A DNA stretch of 64,000 nucleotides from DAMCZI01 sp032095175 (GTDB lineage: Bacteria; Bacillota; Clostridia; Clostridiales; Caloramatoraceae). Positions 18,718-27,485 of this stretch are shown here, piece after piece. Each line of letters starts with the position of its first letter. The stretch's first letter is position 1. Both the position numbers and the translations under genes were made by a program. The stretch lies in NCBI GenBank assembly GCA_032095175.1, contig DAMCZI010000009.1, forward strand, positions 1 to 64,000, written 5' to 3'. The notes beneath the pieces are model-generated. The model made no database searches and had not been told where the DNA came from. It worked only from the letters and a program-made list of their open reading frames with translations.

Positions 18718-21700
18718 TTACCACCCAATAATCAGCGCATTATAGGTTATATTGTCGTAATTATCCATTATTGTAACCCTAACTGGATAGCTTAAATTAA
18801 AATTTGTTGTTTCATTTATGCTTGTATTAGTTATTGAAAGAACTCCACTGTCATTCCAGTTGAATACAAGATTTCCCTTTTCCCTTGATGCCTGAACTAT
18901 TGCCTCTTCAACTGCCGCTCTGCTTGATGGATTTAAATCCTCTGAAAACTTAATTGTCCTTGTATCTCCCTTAAGAATTTGTGATGTAAGCTTTTGAATT
19001 ACAGTAGGAGCAGTCTTGTCAATTGATGTATAATCGCTTCCATCCGGTAGGAGTTTATTTCCACTCATATCATATATATCAAGCACCTGTCTTACTGATA
19101 TATTACCAGATGTATTTGATGACTCATACTTAAGCTCAATAATTACATACCTTCCTAATGTTGATGAACCCTTTTGAGGATAATTATTTGTATATACCCT
19201 TGCTATCGTTCTTCCAGGTACACTGTAGGATAGAGCAGACAGCCTTGTCATATCTATGTTCTCAGTATACTCAATCACAATTGCATCAACATAACCAGTA
19301 GAATTTGCTATGGTCTTTACCTGTGGTTCATCTGAAACAACCTTTACCTGAGGTGCTACCTTATCCTCTATCTTTGGCTTTGTAGAGGAGGTGTAATATC
19401 CCCCATCAAAATTTAGTCCAAATTCATTCTCTATTCTTTTATTTGAGCTAGTCTTTATTGAAAGGATTGTTGAACTACTAAGATCTTCTCTTCCTTCTTG
19501 TACCTTAAGTGTTACAACAGTATTCCCCTCATCATTTGTTGTTATATCCATTCCAGCAGGATAAGCATTGTTTATTAAAAATGCTGACTCATCTACTACT
19601 AATAAATACTGATTAAAGGTTACAACTAATGTTTCAGAATCAACAGCCTCTATTTTTTCTATAGAAGGCTTATTCTCTGCAGCATTATAGTTCAATATAT
19701 TTGTATATGGTATTACCTGTCCTTGAAGTACATTTCCACTCTTGTCATAAGCATTGGAAACAAATAGTGAGTATCCAGAGTTTATATTATTTTTCTCCTC
19801 ATATGTTACAGGTATCTTTACTATATTTCCCTTATCAGTAAATTCCGGTTTTCCTGCAAGCTTTGTCATTATATAAGTTTTTGGACTTTGAAGGAAAAAT
19901 CCTGTATAGCCGATCCTCGATGAATCTATTTCTTCACTAAAGTATATATAAAGAGATTCATCAGAGTCTGCCACAAGTTTCTTTATAACCTTCTCAACAT
20001 TTGGTGCAGTCCTGTCCTTAACCTCAACAGTTCTTAGAACTTTATTTATCTTATTTGAATTAATGGATCTATCCTCAACATCTTTAATACTTAATGTAAG
20101 TGTATTATTTGCATAGTTCTTACCAAGGTTTATTCTATATTTTGTCCCACTTATCTGTGAAACAGAAAAATTATTTATTTTATCTCCCTTTCCATCAACT
20201 ATCTCTACATTTGTCTTTATAAACTTTACATCCTCATCGAATTCAACTGCTATTGAAGATTCACTATCAGACTCCATGGATATTATTGATGGAGCTCTTC
20301 TATCAACTTCAACCTTTACAGGTATTGTCTGTGAACCAAATAGATTTCCCCAGTTGTCTACAAGCTTATTATTATTTGATACCTTGCCATTTATGACAAG
20401 TCTCTGCTCAACATCCGTAAATGGATATCCCTTAGATGATCCTGTATCATAAAATTTAACCCATACACTTTTAACAGTTTCTAATGATGATAAAGATTTC
20501 GTCAATGCAGAATCCTTATATACTCCAACTGCAGTATGTCCTGGAACGTTGTTATAAAAATGCTCCTTTGTTATTCCCTTTACTTCCTTATTGAATTCAA
20601 GCATAACTGATTTTTCATCAGCATATTTTAATTCAGCGCTTATTGGAGTCTTGTCATCATAATATTGAAACTCATGGGTTTTAAGTATATTTTCATGCCC
20701 AGCATAATCCTTAAATCCGCTTATGGTTAAATTGTACATTGCTGTAACAGTCATTGGCCCAAGAGCTGTTACTCTTATCACATTTGTATCATATCCACTG
20801 AAGGAATTGCTTATACTTATACGGTTATTTTTATTTTTAAGTTCAATTTTCCCTGTGCCTGTAAGCTTTATAGGCTCTGAAAATTCAATATCTATTGTCT
20901 TTGGTCCTGTAATGTAAACGTTACTTACCTTTGGAATTTCAACATCCTTTACAGTAACCTTACTGTTATACTTTTCTACTATTCCACCATTTAAATCCCT
21001 TATGTTTTCAATATCAAGTGTATATTCTCTCTGGTTTTCAAAGGAGGAATTAGAAGTTGTAATAGAAAGAACTACTCCCTTTTCATCTGTTGAAAGCTTT
21101 GCTGAAACTGGGATTTGAGCTGTTCCTTTAAATACCTTAATTTTTCCATCCCTTATTGTGCTCTTATCAAGTTTCTTATTAAACATAACAGTTATTTCTC
21201 TAAGGTTTGAGTTATTTACACCTACAACCTTAAGACTTACTGCATTAACAACAAGAGTCAGATTAATCTCGCCATTATATCCGCTAACCACACCCTTGAA
21301 TTTATATGTTCCAGGCTTTGATGTATCTAGCTCTGTTGTACTCCACTTTACATTAACCTCAGTAGTTCCATTGTTAAGCTTTGCAGTTATTTTTTCAGGA
21401 AGCCTATATTGACCTCCCTCATCAACACTTGCATTTATATCATCAATTGAAACTATTTTCTCATCTACAACATTTAGGGTAAGCATTACACTGCCCTTAT
21501 ATCCTAAAACACTTCCATAATATGTTTTAACTCCAATTGCATCGGTTTTAACATCTGTATTATCCCACTTAACATCAACAGACTTTGTTGAACCATCCTT
21601 CATCACTGCCTCAATACTTGAAGGAAGTTCATACTTTTCTCCAATGTTTACCTTTTCTGAAACAGGTGCAATACTTTGAATTACATCTGAGTTCGATATA

Positions 21701-22104
21701 GCTGTAAAGGTCTTTGTTATAGTCTTAGAATAGCTTGTCTTGTATCCACCTGGCTTTGCAGAAATAGAAAGGCTATACCTTCCCCCTTCTGATACACTAA
21801 AGGAAAGTGGAAAACCTGCCTTTGGATTGTAGTATTTAGGAGTATATCCCTTTAAAAGATCTATACTCTTCTTTGTTGTATTGTTTGTCAAAACAGCCTT
21901 ATACTGAACAAGCTTTGTTGTTCCTGTAGCTGTAAGCTTCAAATTAATTTTACTTCCAGTCATATAGCTAGAACCTAATCCTGATACAACTGGAGTTGGA
22001 ACTGCTATCCCTTTTCTTGCATAGGCAGTATTGCCGCTAAAGGCAATGGATAACCCAAACACCACTGTAATAACAGCAGCAACAACATTCCTTATCCTTT
22101 TCAA
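18718..22104 (-). CDS. S-layer-like exported protein with form B module
   Basis: The product has about 1128 residues. The preferred start is TTG 22104, eight bases behind GGGGGG; TTG 22122 is in frame but would be inside the ribosome site. After the signal peptide (ends near NTAYA) is the form B module (VQYKAVLTNNTTKKSIDLL, KYYNPKAG), then two Big_4 domains (each ending in VKW...SKPGTY-type segments), then about seven SbsA-type Ig-like domains (SVMLEFNKEV, SSIAVEFDEDV, SLYIYFSEEID and so on). This is a typical S-layer or surface-filament build without an enzyme domain. It shares module order with the epimerase protein up to the first SbsA-like domain. Confidence 0.85.
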   Translation of the reverse strand: MKRIRNVVAAVITVVFGLSIAFSGNTAYARKGIAVPTPVVSGLGSSYMTGSKINLKLTATGTTKLVQYKAVLTNNTTKKSIDLLKGYTPKYYNPKAGFPLSFSVSEGGRYSLSISAKPGGYKTSYSKTITKTFTAISNSDVIQSIAPVSEKVNIGEKYELPSSIEAVMKDGSTKSVDVKWDNTDVKTDAIGVKTYYGSVLGYKGSVMLTLNVVDEKIVSIDDINASVDEGGQYRLPEKITAKLNNGTTEVNVKWSTTELDTSKPGTYKFKGVVSGYNGEINLTLVVNAVSLKVVGVNNSNLREITVMFNKKLDKSTIRDGKIKVFKGTAQIPVSAKLSTDEKGVVLSITTSNSSFENQREYTLDIENIRDLNGGIVEKYNSKVTVKDVEIPKVSNVYITGPKTIDIEFSEPIKLTGTGKIELKNKNNRISISNSFSGYDTNVIRVTALGPMTVTAMYNLTISGFKDYAGHENILKTHEFQYYDDKTPISAELKYADEKSVMLEFNKEVKGITKEHFYNNVPGHTAVGVYKDSALTKSLSSLETVKSVWVKFYDTGSSKGYPFTDVEQRLVINGKVSNNNKLVDNWGNLFGSQTIPVKVEVDRRAPSIISMESDSESSIAVEFDEDVKFIKTNVEIVDGKGDKINNFSVSQISGTKYRINLGKNYANNTLTLSIKDVEDRSINSNKINKVLRTVEVKDRTAPNVEKVIKKLVADSDESLYIYFSEEIDSSRIGYTGFFLQSPKTYIMTKLAGKPEFTDKGNIVKIPVTYEEKNNINSGYSLFVSNAYDKSGNVLQGQVIPYTNILNYNAAENKPSIEKIEAVDSETLVVTFNQYLLVVDESAFLINNAYPAGMDITTNDEGNTVVTLKVQEGREDLSSSTILSIKTSSNKRIENEFGLNFDGGYYTSSTKPKIEDKVAPQVKVVSDEPQVKTIANSTGYVDAIVIEYTENIDMTRLSALSYSVPGRTIARVYTNNYPQKGSSTLGRYVIIELKYESSNTSGNISVRQVLDIYDMSGNKLLPDGSDYTSIDKTAPTVIQKLTSQILKGDTRTIKFSEDLNPSSRAAVEEAIVQASREKGNLVFNWNDSGVLSITNTSINETTNFNLSYPVRVTIMDNYDNITYNALIIGW

Positions 22105-22214
22105 AACACCATCCCCCCTCAAATTTTACAAAAGATGCACAAAATTCACCTATGTCTACATTATACCATATTTTGTATTGGTAAAATTACAAAATGGTAA
22201 ACGATGTACTACAC

Positions 22215-22331
22215 CTATATATTTCGCATAAATGATTTTACATTTTTAAAATCATTTATGCGAAATATTTTCCGAAATTCATATAACGCAATAAATACCT
22301 TAATGTAAAATCTTTATTGCGTTATATATAG
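22215..22331. repeat. Double-hairpin element, copy 1
   Basis: The element starts CTATATA and ends TATATAG. It contains two hairpins: a stem with perfect TTTCGCATAAATGATTTT arms (about 22222-22264), then a second AT-rich stem (TAACGCAATAAA against TTTATTGCGTTA, about 22284-22324). The reverse complement of 50876-50991 is nearly identical over the whole length. No gene fits inside. It is part of the 22123-22719 spacer. Confidence 0.8.
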
Positions 22332-22421
22332 ACAAAACATACTAAAAATCCCTTCTATATGTCTACGACTATGAATCCAGGTAAAAGGTTCCATAAGCAC
22401 TACCCTCTTGAATTATGATTT

Positions 22422-22514
22422 GGTGACAGGCACTTGAGTTATGAGTTATTTAAGAAAAACTATCTTCTAATACTCACCCATCATAAATAACTCATAACTC
22501 AAGTGCCTGTTACC
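22422..22514. repeat. 31-bp inverted repeat with GGTGACAGGCAC cap
   Basis: The arms 22422-22452 and 22484-22514 are complementary with one mismatch and enclose a 31-base loop. The outer ends are GGTGACAGGCAC and GTGCCTGTTACC, the cap of the dispersed hairpin family. The inner stem is made of an ACTCATAA-type sequence not seen in the other members. It lies upstream of the recombinase gene. Confidence 0.75.
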
Positions 22515-22600
22515 TTCCCTTATCCCAGCATATTTTTTATACAATTAACAAATAATATATCAAGTATATAAATCACTTATTTTCCATAATGTGTCACCAT

Positions 22601-22632
22601 TTGACAAAAGCAATTTAAAATATTATTATAAT
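22601..22632 (+). promoter_or_regulatory. Promoter of the recombinase operon
   Basis: A perfect -35 box TTGACA (22601-22606) is followed after 17 bases by TATTAT (22624-22629). An overlapping TATAAT is at 22627-22632. The leader to ATG 22726 is about 90 bases. This would drive the recombinase and its partner. Confidence 0.7.
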
Positions 22633-22725
22633 GATGTAAAGTATGGTAATCTATGTAACATCACCTAAATAATTCATAATTCGACATTATTCCACATTAA
22701 ATTCACTATAAAAGGGGTCGTGTTT

Positions 22726-23583
22726 ATGCTTCTTCATGATGCTATCAAAGAATTTAAAAGATATCTTAAAATTACAAGCAGAAGTCCTGAAACTATTACT
22801 TCATACTCATCTGACTTACTAAGCTTTGAGGAGTTTATGGAAAATAAATATAATGGTCCCGTATACTTAGATGAGATTGAGTCAATAGATATCGAGGACT
22901 ATTTGTATCATTTGAAAAACAAAAAACTACAAAATTCAACAAGAAGCAGAAATCTTTACACTCTTCGCTCCTTTTGGAACTTTGCATTTAAGAATAAATT
23001 ATGCAGCTGGAATGTTGCAATTTCTATAGAGCCAATTAAAACGCAGCAAAAGGAACGTACATATCTTACAAAGGACGAAGCCATGGAACTTATGGAATCA
23101 ATAGAACATCCACTAATTAAGCTTGTAGTACAAACTCTTTTTTACACCGGAATGCGTATAAGCGAATGCTTAAACTTAAAACTAAATGATGTAGACATTG
23201 AAAACAAAGTTATACATGTTATCAATGGAAAGGGAAGCAAGGATAGAGATATACCAATAAACAATACGCTACTCCCTCTTCTAGAAGAATACTTAGAAAC
23301 CAGACCTGATGTTTCCGGTAATTATTTCTTTGTAACAAAGAAAACAGGCAGACTAAGTGCAGTATATGTAAACCGTGTTATAGATGATACTGTAAAAACT
23401 CTAGGTTGGAAAAAGCATGTCTCTGCACATATACTTCGCCACAGTTTTGCTTCAAACCTAATAAAAAAAGGTGTAAACCTTGTTTATGTCCAAAAGCTGC
23501 TAGGTCACTCCAACTTAAAGGTAACATCAGTTTACACCCATGCAAACCTGGAAGACTTAAACAGCTCCATTAATTTACTTTAA
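22726..23583 (+). CDS. Tyrosine recombinase (XerC/D-like integrase)
   Basis: This site-specific recombinase has 285 residues, close to XerD in length. A SAM-like N-terminal domain covers about 1-105 and the catalytic domain about 112-285. The active-site set is complete: Arg144 in YTGMRISE, Lys in GKGSKDR (169-174), His235-x-x-Arg238 in HILRHSF, His261 in LLGHSN and nucleophile Tyr270 in SVYTHAN. ATG 22726 is chosen because AAGGGGT lies eight bases upstream; GTG 22720 is too close to it. The next gene follows after 20 bases, so both are likely co-transcribed. The site it acts on is not visible. Housekeeping XerD is possible, but the partner gene and the position beside a variable glycan locus point to a dedicated recombinase. 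Confidence 0.9.
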   Translation: MLLHDAIKEFKRYLKITSRSPETITSYSSDLLSFEEFMENKYNGPVYLDEIESIDIEDYLYHLKNKKLQNSTRSRNLYTLRSFWNFAFKNKLCSWNVAISIEPIKTQQKERTYLTKDEAMELMESIEHPLIKLVVQTLFYTGMRISECLNLKLNDVDIENKVIHVINGKGSKDRDIPINNTLLPLLEEYLETRPDVSGNYFFVTKKTGRLSAVYVNRVIDDTVKTLGWKKHVSAHILRHSFASNLIKKGVNLVYVQKLLGHSNLKVTSVYTHANLEDLNSSINLL

Positions 23584-23603
23584 TAAATTTAAGAGGTGAA
23601 ATT

Positions 23604-24446
23604 ATGGATCATACACATAATGAGGAATTTCCATATGAGCTTTACGACGAAATATGTTCAACCTGCGAAGCCGAAGAAAAGATAGATTATGATGATAAAT
23701 TTATTTTAAAAAGTCTCCTTTCCGGAAAAAACCGTGAAGAAATAGCACTGGAGTTAAACCACAAAAGCTATAGAACACTGGATATGTATATGAGACGTAG
23801 GGGATATGCCTGGAATGGAGAAAGACAGATATATATAAAAAAGACTATAGAAAATTCAAATACAGAGGATGAACCACCAACAACAAAAGCTCAAAGAATA
23901 ATATCTTTATTTAACACAGACCTAGATCCAATGGAAGTTGCTAAAAAGGTAGGTATGAAGGACCATAGAGCAATGGCCATGTATATGAAGTCTAAAGGCT
24001 ATTCATGGTCTTCTGAAAAGAAAAATTATGTGCTTGTAAAGGGATTAGTAGAATCCGAGGATAACAATACATCAGATATTGGAAATGAAACTATTGATAA
24101 TATTGCTTCTATAAACACAAATACTCAACTACCAGAAAATATAGACGTATTTAGCCAATTCGAAAGATTCATAAAGCTAATCCCAATGCTAGAAATAATA
24201 GACAAAAACAGCGACAAGGTAGCAGAACTTTTATCCATTAACTCCAGGAACACGATACCAAGATACATAGTAGGTGGAGTTACAATAACAAAATCTCTCT
24301 GCATGTCCCACCCCCTATCAGAACTTATAAAAGAATTCAGCATAGAAAAAAACATAAGTCAGAGAGAGATATTTGAAGTAGCAATTATAGAGTTCTTAAA
24401 AAAATATGGATTTGAAAACGAAGTTAATAGCTTGTTTCAAAGATAA
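23604..24446 (+). CDS. Recombinase-associated protein with two HTH-like modules
   Basis: The product has 280 residues and no signal peptide. Two copies of one 45-residue module are visible, about 31-77 (FILKSLLSGKNREEIALEL, then DMYMRRRGYAWN) and about 96-143 (IISLFNTDLDPMEVAKKVG, then AMYMKSKGYSWS). Each looks like a helix-turn-helix followed by a Y-M-x-x-[KR]-G-Y-x-W segment. A linker and a C-terminal part with a helix pair (about 240-270, ISQREIFEVAIIEFLKKYG) resembling ribbon-helix-helix or dimerisation helices follow. It starts behind AGAGGTGAAA, 20 bases after the recombinase stop. A DNA-binding accessory factor or regulator of the recombinase is inferred. I do not recognise a named family. 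Confidence 0.8.
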   Translation: MDHTHNEEFPYELYDEICSTCEAEEKIDYDDKFILKSLLSGKNREEIALELNHKSYRTLDMYMRRRGYAWNGERQIYIKKTIENSNTEDEPPTTKAQRIISLFNTDLDPMEVAKKVGMKDHRAMAMYMKSKGYSWSSEKKNYVLVKGLVESEDNNTSDIGNETIDNIASINTNTQLPENIDVFSQFERFIKLIPMLEIIDKNSDKVAELLSINSRNTIPRYIVGGVTITKSLCMSHPLSELIKEFSIEKNISQREIFEVAIIEFLKKYGFENEVNSLFQR

Positions 24447-24452
24447 AAATTA

Positions 24453-24502
24453 AGTACCAGCTTCTTAACATTCCTAATATCAAATGCTAAGAAGCTGGTA
24501 CC
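24453..24502. terminator. Hairpin with GTACCAGC cap between convergent genes
   Basis: The arms 24453-24472 and 24483-24502 pair over 20 bases with two wobble or mismatch positions and a ten-base loop. The cap AGTACCAG/CTGGTACC resembles 8658-8690. The right end touches the stop of the minus-strand gene at 24502. No long T tract is present. Confidence 0.7.
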
Positions 24503-25899
24503 TAGTATGCATTCTTATTTACAAAGCCTCTAAAAACCGTAAACCACATTATCTTTATATCAAACCAAAAACTCCATTTTTCAATATAATATATGTCACA
24601 TTCTATTCTCTTCTCAATAGATGTATCTCCCCTTAATCCATTCACCTGTGCCCATCCAGTCATTCCAGGAAGTACTTGATGCTTCACCATATACTTTGGT
24701 ATATTTTCTTTAAACTGCTCCACAAAATATGGTCTCTCAGGCCTTGGTCCTACAAGGCTCATATCTCCCTTAAGAACATTAAAAAGCTGAGGTAGTTCAT
24801 CAATGCTTGTCTTTCTTATAAAGCTTCCAAATCTTGTTTTCCTTGGATCATCCATTTTTGTCCAAGCAACTTCCTCTTTATTTTTTTCTTGAACTCTCAT
24901 AGAACGAAACTTATACATAGAAAATAACTTTTTATTATATCCCACTCTTTCCTGTTTAAAAAGAATAGGTCCTGGAGATGTAAGCTTAATCATAATTGCT
25001 GTAATAAGTATAATAGGAGAAAAAATGACTATCGCAGTAAATGAAATAAAAATATCAAAAGTTCTTTTAATTGCCCTGTTAAAAACATCATCAAGTGGAA
25101 TATATCTTATACTTAAAAGAGTAATATCTCCAATCTCACTAATGTAAGGTTTTCCCGGAAAATATTTTGCATACTCAGGTACAACCTCCATTCTCACACC
25201 TGCCTTTTCACAGGTATTAACAATATATTCGAATTTATCATAATCAGAAAACTTAAGAGTAGAAAAAGTTTCGTCTATATGGTGCTCATCAAATACTTTT
25301 TCCAAATCACATATTTTCCCTAATATACGTAAACCTTTATATTTGCTCCCTTTATCCATCTTATCATCTAATATTCCAAGTATCTCATAACCCCATTGAT
25401 TATTATTACAAATAGTCTTAATAAATTTTTCTGTCAAACTATTAATTCCTATAATCAATATATATTTTTTATTATATCCTCTTTTTCTTAAATCTTTTAG
25501 AATAATCCTTAATAAAAACCTCTCAATAGAAGCCAAAATTACACATGCTATAAAAAATATTAAAAGAAAATATCTTGAATAATCCACTAGTTTAAATAAG
25601 AAAAGTGAAAAAGTAAATAATAAAATACCACTAACATTAGCCTTCAATATATTAAAAAGTTCCTTATAAAAGCCTTTAATTCTATAAGGCTTATAGAGGT
25701 TAAAGAATTTATATACTACCAAATAAACTGGAATAACAAAAAAAGCAGGTTTCATATATTCCTCAAAGGAAAGATACGTCCCTTCTACCCGAAAAAATTT
25801 AAATCTAATTATATATGATAGAACAAAAGCTAAAAACACACAAACTGCATCCATAAATACTAAAGTTCTATTTAAATATTTTTGATTTTCCCTTATCAT
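24502..25899 (-). CDS. Polyprenyl sugar-phosphate transferase (WbaP/WcaJ type)
   Basis: This membrane enzyme starts glycan assembly by moving a sugar phosphate from a nucleotide sugar to undecaprenyl phosphate. The product has 465 residues: four or five N-terminal membrane helices (about 10-140), a cytosolic CoA_binding_3-type domain (about 145-255), one re-entrant helix near 285, then the bacterial sugar transferase domain. Hallmarks are KFRSMR, DELPQLFNVLKGDMSLVGP and the final PGMTGWAQVNGLRG. It is the last gene of the minus-strand glycan locus, two bases after a glycosyltransferase. In S-layer glycan systems the same role is played by WsaP. The exact sugar cannot be read from the sequence. 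Confidence 0.93.
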   Translation of the reverse strand: MIRENQKYLNRTLVFMDAVCVFLAFVLSYIIRFKFFRVEGTYLSFEEYMKPAFFVIPVYLVVYKFFNLYKPYRIKGFYKELFNILKANVSGILLFTFSLFLFKLVDYSRYFLLIFFIACVILASIERFLLRIILKDLRKRGYNKKYILIIGINSLTEKFIKTICNNNQWGYEILGILDDKMDKGSKYKGLRILGKICDLEKVFDEHHIDETFSTLKFSDYDKFEYIVNTCEKAGVRMEVVPEYAKYFPGKPYISEIGDITLLSIRYIPLDDVFNRAIKRTFDIFISFTAIVIFSPIILITAIMIKLTSPGPILFKQERVGYNKKLFSMYKFRSMRVQEKNKEEVAWTKMDDPRKTRFGSFIRKTSIDELPQLFNVLKGDMSLVGPRPERPYFVEQFKENIPKYMVKHQVLPGMTGWAQVNGLRGDTSIEKRIECDIYYIEKWSFWFDIKIMWFTVFRGFVNKNAY

Positions 25900-25901
25900 A
25901 C

Positions 25902-26768
25902 CTATTTCCCCCTAAAAATGTTTATAAATAGTGATAAAATCATTTTTAGTGTTATACCTGCATAAACCAAAACAGTAACCAAAAAATTATACTTACCCTT
26001 ATAATGTTTATTATAAAAAATATACATCGCTCTATGGAATTCATATACAGTCATAAATCTTCTTTTTTTACTACTTGAGCCTTTATAGTGGATTATTTCC
26101 CCTTCAGGATAATATATAATCTTATAACCCTTTTCTTTTATTCTATAGCACCAATCTATATCTTCACCATACATAAAGAAGTCTTCATCAAGACCACCAA
26201 CCTCTAAAACAGCCTCACGTCTTACTATCATAAAAGCTCCCATAACCGCATCTACTTCACTAATTTCATCTTCACCAACATAAGTCATATCGTACTGTCC
26301 GAACTTTTTATTATTCTTAAGTAGCCTGTCTAGCCTAAGTATATAAGATAAGGATGCCAATGGTGTTGGAAACCCTCTTTTACATGCATGATCTAATCTG
26401 CCATCAGGGAGTATCACCTTGCAGCCCAAAGCACCTATATTACTATGCCTGTCCATATATGAAACACATCTTTCAAGACAGTTATTCTTAACTACTGTAT
26501 CTGAATTAAGGAGAAGTATATACCTTCCACTTGATTCCTTTATGGCTTCATTGTTTGCCTTAGCGAACCCTAAATTAGCATTATTTTCAATAAACCTTAT
26601 CTCAGGAAAGCTACTTTTCATCATCTCACAGCTGCCATCTTTAGAGCCATTATCTGAAACTATTATTTCATACTTTACTGCTTGTTCTGCAGTATCCATG
26701 ACTGATTCAATGGTTTGCTTTAAAAGTTCTTTTGTATTATAATTTACTATTATTATTGATAAATCCAT
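25902..26768 (-). CDS. GT2 glycosyltransferase, rhamnosyltransferase-like
   Basis: The product has 288 residues with a GT-A fold of family 2 at the N-terminus: LSIIIVNYNT, then ILLLNSDTVV with the metal-binding D-x-D type pair, then GAFMIVRREA and DEDFFMYGEDIDWCYRI, which is typical for WbbL-like rhamnosyltransferases. A hydrophobic C-terminal helix may hold it at the membrane. ATG 26768 is preferred over GTG 26774, which overlaps the AGGAT ribosome site. It is immediately upstream of the initiating transferase gene and may add rhamnose from the dTDP-rhamnose made in the same locus (inference). Confidence 0.88.
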   Translation of the reverse strand: MDLSIIIVNYNTKELLKQTIESVMDTAEQAVKYEIIVSDNGSKDGSCEMMKSSFPEIRFIENNANLGFAKANNEAIKESSGRYILLLNSDTVVKNNCLERCVSYMDRHSNIGALGCKVILPDGRLDHACKRGFPTPLASLSYILRLDRLLKNNKKFGQYDMTYVGEDEISEVDAVMGAFMIVRREAVLEVGGLDEDFFMYGEDIDWCYRIKEKGYKIIYYPEGEIIHYKGSSSKKRRFMTVYEFHRAMYIFYNKHYKGKYNFLVTVLVYAGITLKMILSLFINIFRGK

Positions 26769-26786
26769 AAACACACATCCTAAATC

Positions 26787-26999
26787 TTAAATATCACTGT
26801 AATCTATCGTCAAACATAAAAATCTAATTGGGGAAACATAAATACTATAGTTTCTATGTACCAATGAGTTAACAATAGCTTCTCTTAACACTAAGGCTGG
26901 ATATTGTTCACGTTCCTCTCTCTTAAGATCATTAATTTTTGATGGTATTATCATATTGTTCTTTAAAACTACAAGAAGTTGTTCAGCAACATCCCACAA
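26787..26999 (-). pseudogene. Remnant of an AlbA_2/RecG-like ATP-binding regulator
   Basis: The 70-residue frame contains PSKINDLKREEREQYPALV and LREAIVNSLVHRNYSIYVS, the central signature of the AlbA_2-type putative transcriptional regulators (often annotated RecG-like helicase C-terminal proteins). These are normally 400-500 residues. Both the N-terminal DNA-binding half and the C-terminal winged helix are gone. A -10-like TATAAT (minus strand, 27061-27066) remains upstream. This is a decayed gene at the edge of the glycan cluster. Confidence 0.7.
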
Positions 27000-27485
27000 T
27001 CAACCATCAATTACTTTTTAATCAATTACTTCATCTTTATGAGAGCTCAACTCTATTCATATTATACCATTTTTAAACATTTGTTAATATGATAATTTAC
27101 TCTCTGTTTCACAGTACTCACACCTCAAGTAATCAAAAGAAAATCACATTAAAAATAACTATTCTCTTTTTTTCATTTTTCGGGTGGTGACAGGCACCTA
27201 ATAGTTTAATCTTAATAATCAAGTAGTTGAAAAAGTTTTTATTTCTATATTTCAATTTAATAATCTGTTTAAAATTTCAAGGCTTCTATTATGCCTTCTT
27301 TATAGGCCTTTCATAGGCCCTTTTAACAAAATACAGATATTTTATTAAGTGACCAATTATTAAAAAGGAAAATTTGATAATAAGCTGAACAATCGACATA
27401 TTTTAGATAAATATTATTTCTTTCCACAAGCTTTACTTTAAAGACATTATGCCTGGAGTGAGGCTAATTTAGTATTACCTCTAAA
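27000..27485. other. Non-coding spacer of 486 bp
   Basis: AT-rich DNA without a supported gene. It holds the promoter-like remnant near 27061-27090 and a lone GGTGACAGGCACC (27186-27198), the cap of the dispersed hairpin family without a visible partner arm. The spacer splits the glycosyltransferase run, so the genes at 24502-26768 may need their own promoter. Confidence 0.6.

Noticed and set aside
22726..26999. Integrated phage or classical integrative element linked to the tyrosine recombinase
   Set aside because: No phage structural, excision or conjugation genes, no tRNA and no attachment-site duplication are visible.
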